The notes under the pieces were generated by a model. The model did not search any database. It was given only the letters and a program-made list of their open reading frames with translations, and had not been told where the DNA came from. From Pseudofrankia inefficax (GTDB lineage: Bacteria > Actinomycetota > Actinomycetes > Frankiales > Frankiaceae): a DNA stretch of 64,000 nucleotides. The first letter of the stretch is position 1. Each line of letters opens with the position of its first letter. The DNA lies in assembly GCF_000166135.1 (NCBI RefSeq), contig NC_014666.1, positions 1,364,001 to 1,428,000 on the forward strand, read 5' to 3'. Below are positions 62,981 through 64,000 of the stretch, piece after piece. Position numbers and translations under genes: made by a program.

Positions 62981-63544
62981 ATGGTGGCGCCGGCCAGGAC
63001 GGGCCAAGGAGCGGAGGTCGAACGGGATCCGCTGGCCGTCGCTCGGGAGATCTGCCTGCGGCAGCTGGCGGTCCGGGCGAGGAGCCGGGCCGAGCTCACG
63101 GCGGCGCTGCGGCGCCGCGGGGTAGCCGACGACGTCGCGGAGGCTGTGCTGGACCGGCTGACGGCCGTCGGACTGATCGACGACGACGCGTTCGCCGCGG
63201 CGGTGGTGTCCTCTGCCTACGAGAACCGTGGGCTTGCCCGACGAGGCCTCGCCGTCGAGCTGCGGCGCCGGGGCGTGGACGACGACGTGGCGACGGCGGC
63301 GCTGGCCAGCGTGGACGGCGCTGCCGAGGAGACCGCCGCGCGTGACCTCGTCGAGCGTCGGCTGCGTGGCATGGGCGGGCTCGAACGGCAGGTGCGGTTG
63401 CGCCGCCTGGTGGCGATGCTCGGCCGGAAGGGCTACCCGACGGATCTCGCGGTCCGGGTCGTCACCGAGGCGCTCGAAGCCGCCGGCGACGGCGCGGCCG
63501 ACGACGACCTGCCGAGCGACGACCTGGACGACGGACTCGACTGA
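62981..63544 (+). CDS. recX: Regulatory protein RecX
   Basis: 187 residues. Three-helix repeat protein that binds RecA filaments and limits RecA activity. Blocks: ICLRQLAVRARSRAELTAALRRRGV (landmark RSRAELTAALRRRG), DDDAFAAAVVSSAYENRGLARRGLAVELRRRGV (landmark RGLARRGLAVELRRRGV) and RLRRLVAMLGRKGYPTDLAVRVV-type final repeat. An acidic tail ends the protein. ATG 62981 has AGGAGGG at 5 nt. Same strand and probably same transcript as recA. Confidence 0.93.
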   Translation: MVAPARTGQGAEVERDPLAVAREICLRQLAVRARSRAELTAALRRRGVADDVAEAVLDRLTAVGLIDDDAFAAAVVSSAYENRGLARRGLAVELRRRGVDDDVATAALASVDGAAEETAARDLVERRLRGMGGLERQVRLRRLVAMLGRKGYPTDLAVRVVTEALEAAGDGAADDDLPSDDLDDGLD

Positions 63545-64000
63545 CCGGAAGCCGCCGACACCGACGGGCGAGCAGGGGCAACAACCGGGCAAGAAGCAGC
63601 CACAGCGCCGGATGGCCATTGACCTGGCGGCTAGAGACCAACGATCTGTGCTGACCGGTATTTCTTGACCCGGCAAAACTGGTCGATCTACGCTCAGCAA
63701 CGGCGCGAGGACTCCCGCGGACAACGCGGTCGCGATAGTTGGCTCAAGTGCATATGTAGGCAACACCCAGTGCTCCTTGGCGCTGCCGACCTCGTCGGTC
63801 GCGCGCGGGAGAGCGTTTCCACGCACCTGGAGACCGACACCGGGTGAATGCCGACGGTGTCGAGAAGGCGTCACGGCGTTTTCTCCGACCTGGCGAAAAT
63901 GCCGCCGTCTCGCGTGGGCTACTCGCCGCTCCGGTCCGTTCGACGGGACCTGACAGGGTCGGCTTCTGCAGTTCGCCGGCGTCTGCAGTTCGCTGGCCGC
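63545..64000. other. Region after recX to the window edge
   Basis: 456 nt without a supported gene. A TTGACC/TACGCT pair with 18-nt spacer (63665-63694) could be a promoter for something beyond the window. Two 17-bp near-identical direct repeats (63965-63981, 63982-63998, two mismatches) end the window. Confidence 0.35.

Overview
The window is very GC-rich (strong third-position G/C in genes, many GTG starts), and its gene content and order are those of an actinobacterial chromosome. The housekeeping order ispG / rimP-nusA-ylxR-infB-DUF503-rbfA-nrnA-truB-ribF-rpsO-pnp-M16 peptidase-dapB / thyX / dapA-rnj / ftsK-rodZ-rimO-pgsA-cinA-clgR-pspA-pspM / DUF3046-recA-recX matches the conserved actinomycete backbone. 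The very long Pro/Gly/Ala-rich IF-2, the protein composition and the intergenic palindromes fit a Frankia-like organism; that genus is an inference. No phage, transposase, CRISPR, rRNA or tRNA was seen.

Layout. 1-1476: 3' end of ispG and a GNAT protein. 1743-6025: a sulfate ABC transporter (lipoprotein, two permeases, ATPase) followed by a cysteine-free Rrf2 regulator. 6050-7234 (minus): two secreted or ferritin-like helical proteins that usually sit beside rimP. 7645-17821: transcription-termination, translation-initiation and ribosome-maturation genes (rimP, nusA, ylxR, infB, DUF503, rbfA), then nrnA, truB and ribF. 18092-23289: rpsO, pnp, a zinc peptidase and dapB. 23772-27935 (minus): an Hsp70 without a helical lid and a 752-residue partner with J-like and beta-sandwich-like regions. 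28128-30808: hisS and thyX. 30914-38574: an accessory block (ECF sigma factor with a CU044_5270-type membrane protein, phosphoketolase plus acetate kinase, and an orphan membrane protein) that separates thyX from dapA. 39385-42044: dapA-rnj. 42180-43681 (minus): a padR-membrane protein operon with a clear operator. 43828-51326: ftsK, rodZ-like, rimO, pgsA, cinA. 51722-54203: clgR-pspA-pspM envelope-stress genes. 54200-60770 (minus): an MFS exporter and a giant Lhr-type helicase. 61325-63544: DUF3046, recA (with SOS-box and PafBC-type promoter signals) and recX.

Working together: the translation cluster is one long, partly overlapping operon with strong hairpins after infB and rpsO. The xfp-ackA pair routes sugar phosphates through acetyl phosphate to acetate and ATP. 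The clgR-psp genes respond to envelope and proteolytic stress. The recA region shows two layers of DNA-damage control.

Most unusual content: two families of intergenic palindromic repeats (a ~188-bp element in two copies and a ~73-bp element in three copies), the lidless Hsp70 with its unusual neighbour, a chain of three tiny overlapping ORFs in the infB leader, several genes whose -10-like hexamer lies exactly 6-7 nt before the start codon (probable leaderless mRNAs), and a segment of ftsK with codon use unlike its surroundings.
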